From Candidatus Krumholzibacteriia bacterium (GTDB taxonomy: Bacteria; Krumholzibacteriota; Krumholzibacteriia; LZORAL124-64-63): DNA of 64,000 nucleotides. The position numbers and the translations under genes are program-made. Of the stretch, positions 1-9,005 are shown piece after piece. Where the stretch lies: positions 50,451 to 114,450 of the forward strand of contig JADGDU010000010.1 in NCBI GenBank assembly GCA_016744705.1, in the 5' to 3' direction. Under the pieces are notes generated by a model. The model was not told the DNA's origin and made no database searches. It saw nothing but the letters and a program-made list of their open reading frames with translations. The stretch's first letter is position 1; the number at the start of each line of letters is the position of its first letter.

Positions 1-1808
1 ATGTGGAACGTAAGCACGGCCGGGAAAAGGTAACCTACAAGGATGCCTGTCTGGAGCCTATTCTGAAGGATACCTTCGGGGTGATCCTTTACCAGGAACA
101 GGTGATGCAGATTGCTTCTAAAATGGGCGGTTTCAGTCTGGGGCAGGCCGACCTTTTGCGTAAGGCCATGGGTAAGAAAAAGTTGGACATGATGGCAGAG
201 ATGAAAGTCATGTTCATGGAGGGTGCTGAAAAAGCCGGGTACAATCTGGTGGGCGCCGATGAAATTTACCGGGAAATGGAATTCTTTGCTCAGTATGGTT
301 TCAATAAAAGTCACAGTGCTGCATATGCTCTGCTGTCCATCCAAACGGCCTGGCTGAAGGCTCATCATCCGGCCGAATTCATGGCCGCCACCATGAGTAC
401 GGAAATGCGGAAATCCGACCGCATCACCCAACTCATCGATGAAGTCAAGGCTTTGGGCATTACCATTCGTCCCCCTGATATCAACAAGCCCAGCGCCGAG
501 TTCGGTGTGCAGGATGGAGAAATTCTCTTTGGCATGGGGGCCGTTAAGGGGGTTGGCTCTGCGGCCATTGACGTGATCCGCGATTGCTGGCAGGAATTGG
601 GGCGGCCATTCATTGACCTGTTTGATTTGTGCGAGAATGTGGATCTGCAAAAGGTGAACCGCAAGGTTCTGGAAGGGTTGACCAACGCCGGGGCCATGGA
701 CAAATTGCCTGGCCATCGGCGACAGGTCTTGGAAAATGTAGGCAAGGCTATTGCCTTTGGGCAGAAAACCGCCAAAGACCGAGCCGGGGGACAGGCCAAC
801 CTTTTTGGTGGCAGCGCCGTGGCCGATGTTCTTAAGCCCACTCTGACGGAGTGCGAACCTTTTGATCCTCTGGTTCGGTTGAGTAAAGAGCGCCAGGCCG
901 TGGGCTTTTTCCTTTCCGGTCACCCTTTTGAAGAGTATCGGGAATTGATCAAAACTTTACCCACGGGAACGACGGCTGCGGCTCATCGTCGCCACGAAAA
1001 AACCTGGGTTAATATGGTGGGTGTCATCACCTCCCACACCAAACATCGGGACCGTCACAAACGTGTTTATGCCCGCTGTAATTTTGAAGACAAAACCGGG
1101 GTCATGGGCCTGGTCGTTTATAACAAGGCTTATGCCGAATCTCAGGCTTTGGTGGAATGCGATAGCATCTTGCTCATCGGCGGGCGGGTCCAGGTGCGCA
1201 GTGATGAACAGCGCGAAGTGGTGGTCGATCGCATCACCCGCATTGATGAAGTATTGGGATGTTGGGTTCAGGATGTGATGCTGGAAATGGATCTGGACCA
1301 GGCTGGAAGCAAAGGTGTGGCCGAATTAGGCAAACTTTTTGATTCTTTTGGTGATCCATGTGAGCTGCGCCCCCTTGGGGGTACTGAGGCTTTGCTGGAA
1401 AGCGAAGATGCGGGCCACTCCTCTCTGGCTAAAATCAATCATGATGGTTGTTCGGTGCAAGGCGCTCTGGGCGGAGAAGTGGGTGGGGGCAATGCCAACA
1501 TGCAACCTGCGGCCCCTGTTGCCCCCGAAAGCAGTTCCTCTGAGGAGCCTTCGGCTGAGGATAATCCTGCTTTGGGGATGGATCCTGAATTGATGCCCGA
1601 ACCAGTGATGGCCCGGCCGGTGCCATTGGTTGTGGAAGTGAAGAGGGCTGGCAAAATCTGGTTGCTGAAGTCTGGTGGACGCAATTTGGCCCTGACTCTG
1701 GACAGCCTGCGCAAATTACGAAAAGTTCCGGGGCTGCAGGAAATGCATTTGCGAACCAGGCTTGCGGCGCCCATTGAACGAAAACAAAGATTCATGGGCC
1801 GGGGATAG
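1..1808 (+). CDS. dnaE: DNA polymerase III alpha subunit, C-terminal part (5' end outside window)
   Basis: This is the replicative polymerase of the Pol III holoenzyme. The frame is open from the first base, so the gene starts upstream; about 601 C-terminal residues are present. The visible part opens in the fingers region (YQEQVMQIA, the FNKSHSAAYA stretch), continues through a helix-hairpin-helix region, and has QANLF at about residue 264 of the visible part. QANLF matches the sliding-clamp-binding motif QxxLF at the position expected in DnaE. An OB-fold follows (about 330-430). The catalytic aspartates and PHP domain lie outside the window. A Gly/Ser/Glu/Pro-rich linker (about 480-540) separates the OB-fold from a short C-terminal domain and is probably lineage-specific. 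The QxxLF motif after the HhH region argues for DnaE1 rather than PolC or DnaE2. Confidence 0.96.
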   Translation, partial: VERKHGREKVTYKDACLEPILKDTFGVILYQEQVMQIASKMGGFSLGQADLLRKAMGKKKLDMMAEMKVMFMEGAEKAGYNLVGADEIYREMEFFAQYGFNKSHSAAYALLSIQTAWLKAHHPAEFMAATMSTEMRKSDRITQLIDEVKALGITIRPPDINKPSAEFGVQDGEILFGMGAVKGVGSAAIDVIRDCWQELGRPFIDLFDLCENVDLQKVNRKVLEGLTNAGAMDKLPGHRRQVLENVGKAIAFGQKTAKDRAGGQANLFGGSAVADVLKPTLTECEPFDPLVRLSKERQAVGFFLSGHPFEEYRELIKTLPTGTTAAAHRRHEKTWVNMVGVITSHTKHRDRHKRVYARCNFEDKTGVMGLVVYNKAYAESQALVECDSILLIGGRVQVRSDEQREVVVDRITRIDEVLGCWVQDVMLEMDLDQAGSKGVAELGKLFDSFGDPCELRPLGGTEALLESEDAGHSSLAKINHDGCSVQGALGGEVGGGNANMQPAAPVAPESSSSEEPSAEDNPALGMDPELMPEPVMARPVPLVVEVKRAGKIWLLKSGGRNLALTLDSLRKLRKVPGLQEMHLRTRLAAPIERKQRFMGRG

Positions 1809-1821
1809 GGTCGTATTTTCC

Positions 1822-1862
1822 CACCTGAAATCCTTGACAGCTGAGCTTTCAGGTGCCTAAAT
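1822..1862 (+). promoter_or_regulatory. accA: Candidate sigma-70 promoter inside an inverted repeat, upstream of accA
   Basis: A perfect -35 hexamer TTGACA (1834-1839) is followed after 17 bases by CTAAAT (1857-1862), a weak -10. The -35 lies in the loop of a 9-bp inverted repeat, CACCTGAAA (1822-1830) and TTTCAGGTG (1847-1855). There is no T-run, so it is not a clear terminator for dnaE. The dyad could be an operator. Based on sequence match only. Confidence 0.4.
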
Positions 1863-1949
1863 CAGGCTCAAAACAGGACCTCCATACCGGGGGGCCTCAA
1901 CTTCGTATTATCTGGTCTCCACAAATAGGAAGCCAGCGAGGGTATAAGC

Positions 1950-2930
1950 ATGGACTGGAAGAAAAAAGCACTCTGGCTCGATTTTGAGATGCCTCTGGTT
2001 GATCTTCACGAGCAGATCCAAACACTCCAGGATTCTGCCTCGGTTCGGGGCATGGATGTGAGCGAAGAAGTGAACACCCTGCAGGCCAAGGCCGACAAGC
2101 TGGGCCGTGATATCTTTGCAAAACTGGAACCCTGGCAACGGGTCCAGCTGGCCCGGCATCCGCGCAGGCCCACCACCAACGATTACATCCAGCACATTTT
2201 CTCGGATTTTGTGGAGCTGCATGGAGACCGTATGTATCGGGATGACGAGGCCATTGTGGCGGGCATGGCCTCCCTGGGTGAGCGTAAAATAATGTTACTG
2301 GGCCACCAGAAAGGCCGGGACACCAAGAGCAATATCCGGCGCAATTTCGGGATGGCTCATCCTGAAGGGTACCGCAAGGCGCTGCGCTTGATGGATATGG
2401 CCGTGCGTTTTGATCGGCCCATCGTCACCTTTATTGATACCCCCGGGGCGTATCCTGGATTGGGGGCCGAAGAACGCGGCCAGGCCGAAGCCATTGCCCG
2501 TAATCTGCGGGAAATGGCAGATATGCCGGTGCCCATCATCTGCATCGTCACCGGCGAAGGTGGCAGTGGCGGAGCTTTGGCTCTTGGAGTGGGCGATCGG
2601 GTCTTCATGCTCCAGAACAGCATTTATTCTGTGATTAGCCCTGAAGGCTGCGCTGCTATTCTTTGGCGTGATGGCGCAAAAAGCAAAGAAGCAGCCAAGG
2701 CTATGAAGCTGACCAGCGACGATGCCCTGCGGCTGGGAGTTATTGATAGCATCATCACCGAGCCCACTGGTGGAGCTCACCGGGACCACAAGGCCATCGC
2801 GCTGAGTGTGAAAGCTAAAATTCAGGATACTTTAGCCGAACTGGAGATGGTTCCTGCTGATCAGTTGCTGGACCAACGCCTGCAAAAGTTCCTGGACATG
2901 GGAAAATACAATGAAGCCGGTAAATCCTGA
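1950..2930 (+). CDS. accA: Acetyl-CoA carboxylase carboxyltransferase subunit alpha
   Basis: With AccD this subunit transfers the carboxyl group from biotin on AccB to acetyl-CoA, giving malonyl-CoA for fatty-acid synthesis in the cytoplasm. The 326-residue length is normal. An N-terminal helical segment (about 1-90) precedes the crotonase-like fold, with family stretches GHQKGRDTKSNI, FGMAHPEGYRKA, FIDTPGAYPG, EERGQAEAIA and GEGGSGGALA. The last two form the oxyanion and acetyl-CoA site. The ATG at 1950 follows a short purine-rich stretch (GAGGG). accD is not in the window, so the two subunits are encoded apart. It follows dnaE closely, an arrangement also known in other bacteria, but has its own candidate promoter. 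Confidence 0.97.
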   Translation: MDWKKKALWLDFEMPLVDLHEQIQTLQDSASVRGMDVSEEVNTLQAKADKLGRDIFAKLEPWQRVQLARHPRRPTTNDYIQHIFSDFVELHGDRMYRDDEAIVAGMASLGERKIMLLGHQKGRDTKSNIRRNFGMAHPEGYRKALRLMDMAVRFDRPIVTFIDTPGAYPGLGAEERGQAEAIARNLREMADMPVPIICIVTGEGGSGGALALGVGDRVFMLQNSIYSVISPEGCAAILWRDGAKSKEAAKAMKLTSDDALRLGVIDSIITEPTGGAHRDHKAIALSVKAKIQDTLAELEMVPADQLLDQRLQKFLDMGKYNEAGKS

Positions 2931-3008
2931 GCCCAGGATGGCTGGCTGCGGCATTCTTGATTTATAACTGGTCGTTCCGGCAAATGATTTGTTTTTCCCA
3001 TGGAGGGG

Positions 3009-3037
3009 TTGACGGCATGCACGGATTGTTGTATTAT
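3009..3037 (+). promoter_or_regulatory. Candidate sigma-70 promoter with a long leader
   Basis: TTGACG (3009-3014), 17-base spacer, TATTAT (3032-3037): five of six matches in each hexamer with ideal spacing. Transcription would start near 3044, leaving about 170 bases before the Trm112-like start at 3213. That suggests a long leader or a small ORF or RNA. Confidence 0.5.
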
Positions 3038-3140
3038 CCTTTTGCCAACCTCTTCAAGAATATGTTCTTCTTTCCGGTCACCTGGGACGATCTTTTCGTC
3101 ATATGGGTGCCGGTTTTGTGCTTCCCCCTCTATAATAGTG

Positions 3141-3168
3141 TTGTGACCTTTGCCAAAGGCTTTAGAAT
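3141..3168 (+). promoter_or_regulatory. Candidate proximal promoter of the Trm112-like gene
   Basis: TTGTGA (3141-3146), 16-base spacer, TAGAAT (3163-3168). The -10 is good and the -35 moderate. It would give a short leader of about 40 bases. Confidence 0.3.
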
Positions 3169-3212
3169 GCCATGGAAATGGTGTTGCAGCAGTCGTTGAA
3201 AGGAAATAGTCC

Positions 3213-3410
3213 ATGCTGGATTCAAAACTTCTGGAAATTCTGGCTTGTCCCCAATGCCGCCAAGCGGTTGTGCCCGATGAACAGCACCAATGGTTGTACT
3301 GCAATCACTGTTCTGTCCGGTACCGCGTCGATGGTGATATTCCCATTATGCTTCCCGATGAAGCGGAAAAAGTTCCCGGCACCGCCGAGGAAACAACCGA
3401 GGGGAATTAA
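3213..3410 (+). CDS. Trm112-like zinc-ribbon protein (YcaR/UPF0434 family)
   Basis: A 65-residue protein matching the bacterial Trm112-like family. It starts MLDSKLLEILACP and has two CxxC pairs, CPQC near residue 12 and CNHC near 30, which would bind one zinc ion. It then has the family IPIMLPDEA segment. In eukaryotes and archaea Trm112 is an activating partner of methyltransferases; the role of the short bacterial versions is less clear, so no substrate is assigned. The ATG at 3213 follows AAAGGAAAT at good spacing. It ends five bases before the next start and may be cotranscribed with it. Confidence 0.88.
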   Translation: MLDSKLLEILACPQCRQAVVPDEQHQWLYCNHCSVRYRVDGDIPIMLPDEAEKVPGTAEETTEGN

Positions 3411-3415
3411 GAATA

Positions 3416-6400
3416 ATGTGTTTGTTCACTCATTTTGCAGCAGGGGCCCTGGCGGGTGGTCTGACGGGTAATGTCTGGGCGGGGGCGGCCGCAGGAATGG
3501 CCAGTCATGCCGTTCTGGATGCCATTCCCCATTATGACCATCCGGATTGGCGTTTGGAGCTGGCTGCAGGAGTGATCAGTCTTATTCTTTTATTGCTGAT
3601 GCCGTTTGCCACCTTGGCTGCCGTGGTCGGAGGAATTTTCGGTATGGTGCCGGATCTGGAAAACCTTTTTCAAAAGCTGGGTAAGATGCGAAGAGATCAA
3701 TTTATTTTTCCATCCCATACAGGGTTGATTCCTCATGGACGCACTTTGGGGCCCCGCTCACTTGTCTGGCAGCTGGCCATCTTTGTCTTCTGTTTTGGTT
3801 TGTTGGGTTTGATTTCTCCTGAAGCAGCCAAGGCTGCTCAGGTCACAGATGCGCAGCCGGTCATGGGTGATCCGGTTGTGCGTCTGTTGTCCAGCAGTAC
3901 CAGCTTGACTCGCATCCAGGTGGATTACCCCGTGGTGGTTCACCCTGACGATTGGTCTCAGGTCCATCTGGATAATGTGGAGTGGGGCATCCCCATGACT
4001 TACAGCCAGGATGATGCCATGGAGGTCACCTTGCTGCCGCCCAGTATTGGCCTGAATATTGCCGTACCCACCGCCGGTGATGTGAACACCCTTGTGAGTG
4101 CTCTCTCCTGGTGGAAAGAGCCCACTACTGCTGTTGACCCCAGCGAAATGGCCTCCTTTGCAAGGCCCGCTATCTTTCGTGAGGTTCCAATCACGGGGTG
4201 CACTGTTCCTCTGAGCCTTGGCGAAGGCATTTTGCGCAGCTTGGTTATTGAAATCCAACACTCTTCGTCCAATCGTTTCAGCAAGCAACTTCGCGCCTCC
4301 TCTGGAGATGATTCCGCGGATAAAAACAGTGCATTTCTGGATAAGGCTCCGGCAGGTATTTTGAATCCCAGCCTCTTCAACCAACTTTCCAGTGGTGGCC
4401 GTAAACTTTTGGTGGCGGAAAAATCAGGTGCTGATAAAGGCCAGTTCAATGCCTTCGATTTGACCGGAAACTGGGTGCGCCTATCCATCGATGAAAACGG
4501 TCTGCACCGTTTGACGGGCCAGGAGCTTTCTTCCATGGGAGTCTCCACGGGTGATGTTGATCCTGAAAAAATCCGCATTTATCGAGGGGGCGGCATTCAT
4601 CTGGACGAAAACCCGGAAATACCCGAATCAGAGCAGCCTGAAAGAGTGGGGTTGCAAGAGGTGGCCATCCAGCTTTTGGATGGGCAGGATGGGGAATGGA
4701 ATCTGGATGATGAAATTCGCTTTTATGCCTTTGGCACCGATTTCTGGACCGACCGCGCCGATGGCAATGCCGGGCATCTGGAACATTACAACCATCCTTT
4801 TGAAAATGAAGGCGTGTACTGGCTGACCTGGGAAAACATGAGCACCCCGTCTCCTATGGAGGGTTCTGCCCTGCGAGTGGAGGAAGTCAATACTCCGGCC
4901 AACGCCGGCACCGATTTGTCCATGGCCAAGATGCGCCAACACAATGAACGGCAGACATATGAAGGATTTGGACATTTCCAGGATGATTGGCTCTGGGATG
5001 ATAGTATTTATTACACGAAGACCCTAACTTTTGAAACCTTCTCTCCGGTTCCTGATAGCGCAGCCACCTTTGTGGTGGATTACCGTGGGGATGCTCACGG
5101 GCAAGGTCCTACTGTCCTTGATTACGATTTCATGTCCCGAACCTGGGTCAATGATGATACAGCCCATGCTCAGGATGCTCTTGTTATTAACATAGCCCAG
5201 GAAGACAGTTTACGGGTTCGCACTGTCGGCTCATCTTCCACCATCCTGTCCGGGGCTAACGTCCTTTCTTTTTCCAGTACCAACCCGGATAGAAGTTGGC
5301 CCATAGCGCTGGACAGTTTCGACATTTTCTACTGGGCCTATCTGGATCTGGTGAGCTTTGGGGGGCAGCTGGAGTTTGCCACCTGGCGGGAAACGGTGGA
5401 GGCCGAGGGCCAGCAGGTTAATCTGCGCATTGCCATCCCTTCCGGAGAAAATATTATCATGTGGGAAGTGGGGGACCCTCGTTCCTCAAGGGTTCTCAAT
5501 GGTGACTTGAGTCCCAACCAACTTACTTGTGGTCTGACTCTTTCAACGGCTGCCGACCGCCATTTCCTGGTAACCACAGAAGATGATCTGCATCAGGTGG
5601 CTTCTGGAAAGTTAGATTCTCCCATTGATCTGCGCAGCCAGCCCACGGATGCTCACTATGTTGTGGTCTATGCGCCTGAGTTTTCTGCCCCTGCCCGAAA
5701 CTTGGCAGATTTCAGGTCTTCTTATCTTCCGGAGATCTCCAATCCCAAAGCCACCAGTGTCTCCGCCCAGGACATCTATGATAACTTTTCCGGTGGTCAA
5801 AAAGACGTGCGTGCCATCCGAAATTATCTCAAGTTCCTCTATGAATCCGGTGGCGGAAATCTGCGTTATGTATGCCTTCTGGGCAATGGAACTAAAGACC
5901 ACCGCAACTACCTAAACCAGAACCCCAATTCGGATCTGGTGGATTTGTTGCCGGCGCACCACCGCACTCATTTTCCAATAAATGTCAACAGAGCATACAG
6001 CGCTGAGTCATATGGAACCGATGATACCGTGGTCTCCTTTGACCATGTTACCTCGTATGACGATGTGGATTTTCCGGATGTGGCCATTGGGCGTTTGCCT
6101 GCTGTTTCCTTGGCCGAAGCCAACAGTCTGGTGGAACGCATGATCCAGTACTCCTCTTCGGTGGAGCCTGGTTTGTGGGGCAATAGGTTTCTCATGGTGG
6201 CCGATGATTGCGTTAAACCCACTCTGGAGTTTTGGCCGCAACCTAGCGCTGGTGAGCATTCTCACACACTGCAGGCCAAAAGAATTTTCAACCGCTATTT
6301 ACCTCCCAGTCTGGATGTCGTCAAAATCTATGGTGTCAATTACGATTTTCCTCCGGGAAGTAATATCAAACCTCAGGTTCAGCAGGACATCAACGCAATC

Positions 6401-7879
6401 CTGAATGAGGGAACGACCATCTTCCACTATGTAGGGCACGGTGATCAAAACAATTTGGCTGACGAGCAGTATTTTAAAACTGAGGATATTCCCAACTTGA
6501 CCAACGGTATGAAACGCGGGATTTTTGTGGCCTTCAGTTGTGATGTGGGAATTTATGATAGTCCCGCCCGCCGGTCCATGGCCGAGATGTTCCTGCTTCC
6601 CAGTGGAGGAGGCGCCATTGGTAGTATTTGCGCCAGCCAGGTCAGTTACATTTCGGAGAATAACCACCTTTCAGAGTATTTTTATGCCAATCTATTCCCT
6701 GAGATGGAGACCCTGGACAACCAGACCATATCCGAGACCCTCCTGTTAGCTAAAGGCAGTATGGCCAATGCTAGACAGCGGCATAATTCCCAGAAGTACA
6801 ATCTGCTGAGTGATCCGGCCATGAGCTTACCTCATCCTGTGAATGACCTGGCTTTTGCTGCCACCAGTGTGGATACATTGCGGGCTGGTGCCCGTGAGGT
6901 TGCCGTTCTTGAGGACCGCAGTGGCCTGATGTTGGGTGCTGGTGATATTTACAGCCTGAGGGTTGAAGAATCAGCATATGACGCTGGTTATATCTATACT
7001 TACACTGACAGTAGCTCAATCCGGGTTCCCCGCTGGGCCACCTATGTACAAAGCGGATCCACCGTTTTTGAGGGCTATGGAAATATGGAATCCAACGAGT
7101 TGCGGGTTCCATTTAAGGTTCCTGTCCAGCTTCGCTATGGCGACAAGGCCCGCTTGCGCATGATTTTGTCCAACATGGACGGCAATCATGTGGCCAATAC
7201 TGCGGTTTCCGCCGTGCGTCAGGCCCTGGGACCCAATGACGATTTTGTCGGCCCTCAAATCACCATGGCTTTTGAAGATAATCGCCACCAGGTGAAGCCG
7301 GGTACCCAGCTGACGGCCACCTTGCAGGATACCAGTAGCATTGCCATTCTGGGCACGACTCCAGGCAACAGCTTGTTATTGGAATTTGATGATAGCGGTT
7401 TCATGACCGACATCACTCCCAGTTTCAATTTTGACGCCAACAGCTACACCCAGGGCCGCATTAGTTTTCCGCTACCGGGAGACTTGCCTCTGGGCAGCCA
7501 TCAGGCGGCCATTCATGCCAGCGATGTCCTGGGCAATGTGGGCAATGACACCATTTCTTTTGTGATTGTGGCTGATAATGTGGTGGGCATGGATTCCATC
7601 ACTCTTTTTCCTAACCCAACTCCCGGTCCTTGCCGACTCATATTTGAGTTAAGCGACGCCATGTTGGTGAAATGGGAGATCTACACTCTGAGTGGACGCC
7701 GTATCAAGTCTATGCAGGAAACTCTGTCCGCCGGTCCCCAGCTGATGCCTTGGGATGGCCGGGATGACCAGGGAGATGAAATAGCCAATGGCACCTATCT
7801 GTACGTTTTACGGGGTACAGTGGCAGGTGCAGGAGAGCGGGATATAACTGAGACGGGGAAACTCGTCATCATGCGATGA
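3416..7879 (+). CDS. PorU-like C25 (gingipain-family) peptidase with N-terminal membrane-hydrolase-like domain and C-terminal sorting domain
   Basis: A 1487-residue ORF with unusual architecture. Residues 1-105 are hydrophobic and carry HFAAGALAG, SHAVLDAIPHYD and a PDLENL stretch, like membrane-bound metal-dependent hydrolases of the YdjM/DUF457 type. Residues about 115-141 look like a signal peptide ending in AKAAQ. Residues about 345-480 match the PorU N-terminal region (WVRLSIDENG, IRIYRGGG, EIRFYAFGTDFW). The C25 peptidase domain spans about 745-1150, with catalytic His1008 in YVGHGD and Cys1042 in FSCDVG. The last 95 residues are an FlgD-Ig/type IX-style domain (LFPNPTPG, NGTYLYVL). PorU removes sorting domains from cargo and attaches the cargo to the surface. 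The fusion has no internal stop. An in-frame TTG at 3746 just before the signal-like segment could be a second start but has no ribosome site. A PorV-like gene follows. An ordinary C25 cargo is the alternative. Confidence 0.85.
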   Translation: MCLFTHFAAGALAGGLTGNVWAGAAAGMASHAVLDAIPHYDHPDWRLELAAGVISLILLLLMPFATLAAVVGGIFGMVPDLENLFQKLGKMRRDQFIFPSHTGLIPHGRTLGPRSLVWQLAIFVFCFGLLGLISPEAAKAAQVTDAQPVMGDPVVRLLSSSTSLTRIQVDYPVVVHPDDWSQVHLDNVEWGIPMTYSQDDAMEVTLLPPSIGLNIAVPTAGDVNTLVSALSWWKEPTTAVDPSEMASFARPAIFREVPITGCTVPLSLGEGILRSLVIEIQHSSSNRFSKQLRASSGDDSADKNSAFLDKAPAGILNPSLFNQLSSGGRKLLVAEKSGADKGQFNAFDLTGNWVRLSIDENGLHRLTGQELSSMGVSTGDVDPEKIRIYRGGGIHLDENPEIPESEQPERVGLQEVAIQLLDGQDGEWNLDDEIRFYAFGTDFWTDRADGNAGHLEHYNHPFENEGVYWLTWENMSTPSPMEGSALRVEEVNTPANAGTDLSMAKMRQHNERQTYEGFGHFQDDWLWDDSIYYTKTLTFETFSPVPDSAATFVVDYRGDAHGQGPTVLDYDFMSRTWVNDDTAHAQDALVINIAQEDSLRVRTVGSSSTILSGANVLSFSSTNPDRSWPIALDSFDIFYWAYLDLVSFGGQLEFATWRETVEAEGQQVNLRIAIPSGENIIMWEVGDPRSSRVLNGDLSPNQLTCGLTLSTAADRHFLVTTEDDLHQVASGKLDSPIDLRSQPTDAHYVVVYAPEFSAPARNLADFRSSYLPEISNPKATSVSAQDIYDNFSGGQKDVRAIRNYLKFLYESGGGNLRYVCLLGNGTKDHRNYLNQNPNSDLVDLLPAHHRTHFPINVNRAYSAESYGTDDTVVSFDHVTSYDDVDFPDVAIGRLPAVSLAEANSLVERMIQYSSSVEPGLWGNRFLMVADDCVKPTLEFWPQPSAGEHSHTLQAKRIFNRYLPPSLDVVKIYGVNYDFPPGSNIKPQVQQDINAILNEGTTIFHYVGHGDQNNLADEQYFKTEDIPNLTNGMKRGIFVAFSCDVGIYDSPARRSMAEMFLLPSGGGAIGSICASQVSYISENNHLSEYFYANLFPEMETLDNQTISETLLLAKGSMANARQRHNSQKYNLLSDPAMSLPHPVNDLAFAATSVDTLRAGAREVAVLEDRSGLMLGAGDIYSLRVEESAYDAGYIYTYTDSSSIRVPRWATYVQSGSTVFEGYGNMESNELRVPFKVPVQLRYGDKARLRMILSNMDGNHVANTAVSAVRQALGPNDDFVGPQITMAFEDNRHQVKPGTQLTATLQDTSSIAILGTTPGNSLLLEFDDSGFMTDITPSFNFDANSYTQGRISFPLPGDLPLGSHQAAIHASDVLGNVGNDTISFVIVADNVVGMDSITLFPNPTPGPCRLIFELSDAMLVKWEIYTLSGRRIKSMQETLSAGPQLMPWDGRDDQGDEIANGTYLYVLRGTVAGAGERDITETGKLVIMR

Positions 7880-7945
7880 TTCGTTAATAAAGTAGCCCGG
7901 GGTATGGCCCCTGGCATGATCAATTGAACCGGAGGTAAATCGGAA

Positions 7946-8971
7946 ATGAAACGGAATATAACAACTGTGGCTTTGCTGGCCGTCCTCATCATGGGATTCT
8001 GTGGCAGTGCCCTGGCCGGCAGTGGTGCCGGAGCGATCAACCTGACCTTCCCCATTGGTGCACGCTTCAACGCTTTGGGAGAAGCTGGTACAGCCCTATC
8101 CCAGGATGTGACGTCCATCTGGTGGAATCCCGGCGGACTGGGCTTCCTGCCCCAACGCCCCAAGCAGCACGACGTGCACATTATGCAATCCAGTCTGGCC
8201 GAGGGCCTGGCCGATGATATCGCTCTGTATTGGGGTGGTTATGCCATGCCCATGGGCTCTCACGGTGCACTGGGTTTTGCCATGAACTATCTGGACATGG
8301 GTGAGCAAATGGGCACCGATGAAAATGGCCAGGAAACGGGTCTTTTCCGTTCCTATATGTTTGCCTTTAGCACCACTTATGGTGTGCGCCTGAGCCGCAC
8401 CCTGGGTGTGGGTATTGGCGTGAAATATTTCCGCGATAAACTGGCTCCTTCCGGGTCCTTGCAAGACGGCGGCGGCGGTAGCGGTGATAGTTTTGGTGTG
8501 GATTTGGGTCTGCTTTGGAAAGTGCCTGCCATCCGCTCCAACATCGGTCTGGCTGTGGCCAACCTGGGCCCCGACATCAAGCACGTGGATGCTGACCAGA
8601 GCGATCCAATGCCCCGCAAAGTGACCTTGGGTGTGGCTTTCAGTGCCTACCACAGTGAGTTCATGGGACTGCTGGTTGTGGCCGATTATTTGGTGCCCCT
8701 GTACCAGTGGAAAAACGATGACTATGGCTTTGGTTTGGAAACAGACCAGGCAGAATACGGCATGGGTGTGGAGTGGAACTACCTGCGCAGTCTGTTCGTG
8801 CGCTTCGGTTATAAAAATGCCGATTATGGTGATATTGCCGATACGACCTTCGGGTTTGGTGTGGACTTCAACGAGTGGACTGGCCAGGCCATCACCTTTG
8901 ATTTTGCTTCCGTACCCCAGGCTGAAGGTCTGGATCGGGTGAACCGTTTGTCCCTTGGTTACCGTTTCTAA
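7946..8971 (+). CDS. PorV/PorQ-family outer-membrane barrel protein
   Basis: A 341-residue protein with a cleavable signal peptide (about 1-25, ending SALAGS). The family opening follows: GAINLTFPIGARFNALGEAG and DVTSIWWNPGGLGFL, where the WNPGG block is characteristic of PorV/PorQ barrels. Alternating hydrophobic strands run to a C-terminal RLSLGYRF, the usual terminal barrel strand ending in Phe. In type IX secretion PorV carries cargo from the translocon to the PorU sortase; here it sits directly after a PorU-like gene. The ATG at 7946 follows GGAGGT. A transport-type barrel of the same superfamily (FadL-like) is the alternative. Confidence 0.85.
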   Translation: MKRNITTVALLAVLIMGFCGSALAGSGAGAINLTFPIGARFNALGEAGTALSQDVTSIWWNPGGLGFLPQRPKQHDVHIMQSSLAEGLADDIALYWGGYAMPMGSHGALGFAMNYLDMGEQMGTDENGQETGLFRSYMFAFSTTYGVRLSRTLGVGIGVKYFRDKLAPSGSLQDGGGGSGDSFGVDLGLLWKVPAIRSNIGLAVANLGPDIKHVDADQSDPMPRKVTLGVAFSAYHSEFMGLLVVADYLVPLYQWKNDDYGFGLETDQAEYGMGVEWNYLRSLFVRFGYKNADYGDIADTTFGFGVDFNEWTGQAITFDFASVPQAEGLDRVNRLSLGYRF

Positions 8972-9005
8972 TTTAATTATTGCCCCCTGAGTAAGGAGAG
9001 AGGCT

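Larger units (their letters stand above)
2931..3212. other. Intergenic region between accA and the Trm112-like gene
   Basis: A 282-base gap with no RNA gene that I recognise. It holds two candidate promoters (listed separately). A 60-codon frame at 3017-3199 would encode a hydrophobic aromatic-rich peptide and has GGAGGGG about ten bases upstream, but its composition is odd and I cannot call it real. An isolated TATAAT at 3131 has no matching -35. Confidence 0.5.

Noticed and set aside
3017..3199. Small frame for a hydrophobic 60-residue peptide
   Set aside because: It has a G-rich site upstream but odd composition (clusters of Phe, Trp and Cys) and no family; mentioned only as a possibility in the leader.
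3746..3838. Independent start of the PorU-like protein at TTG 3746
   Set aside because: It would give a good signal peptide, but there is no ribosome site and the upstream frame is continuous and matches a membrane-protein family.
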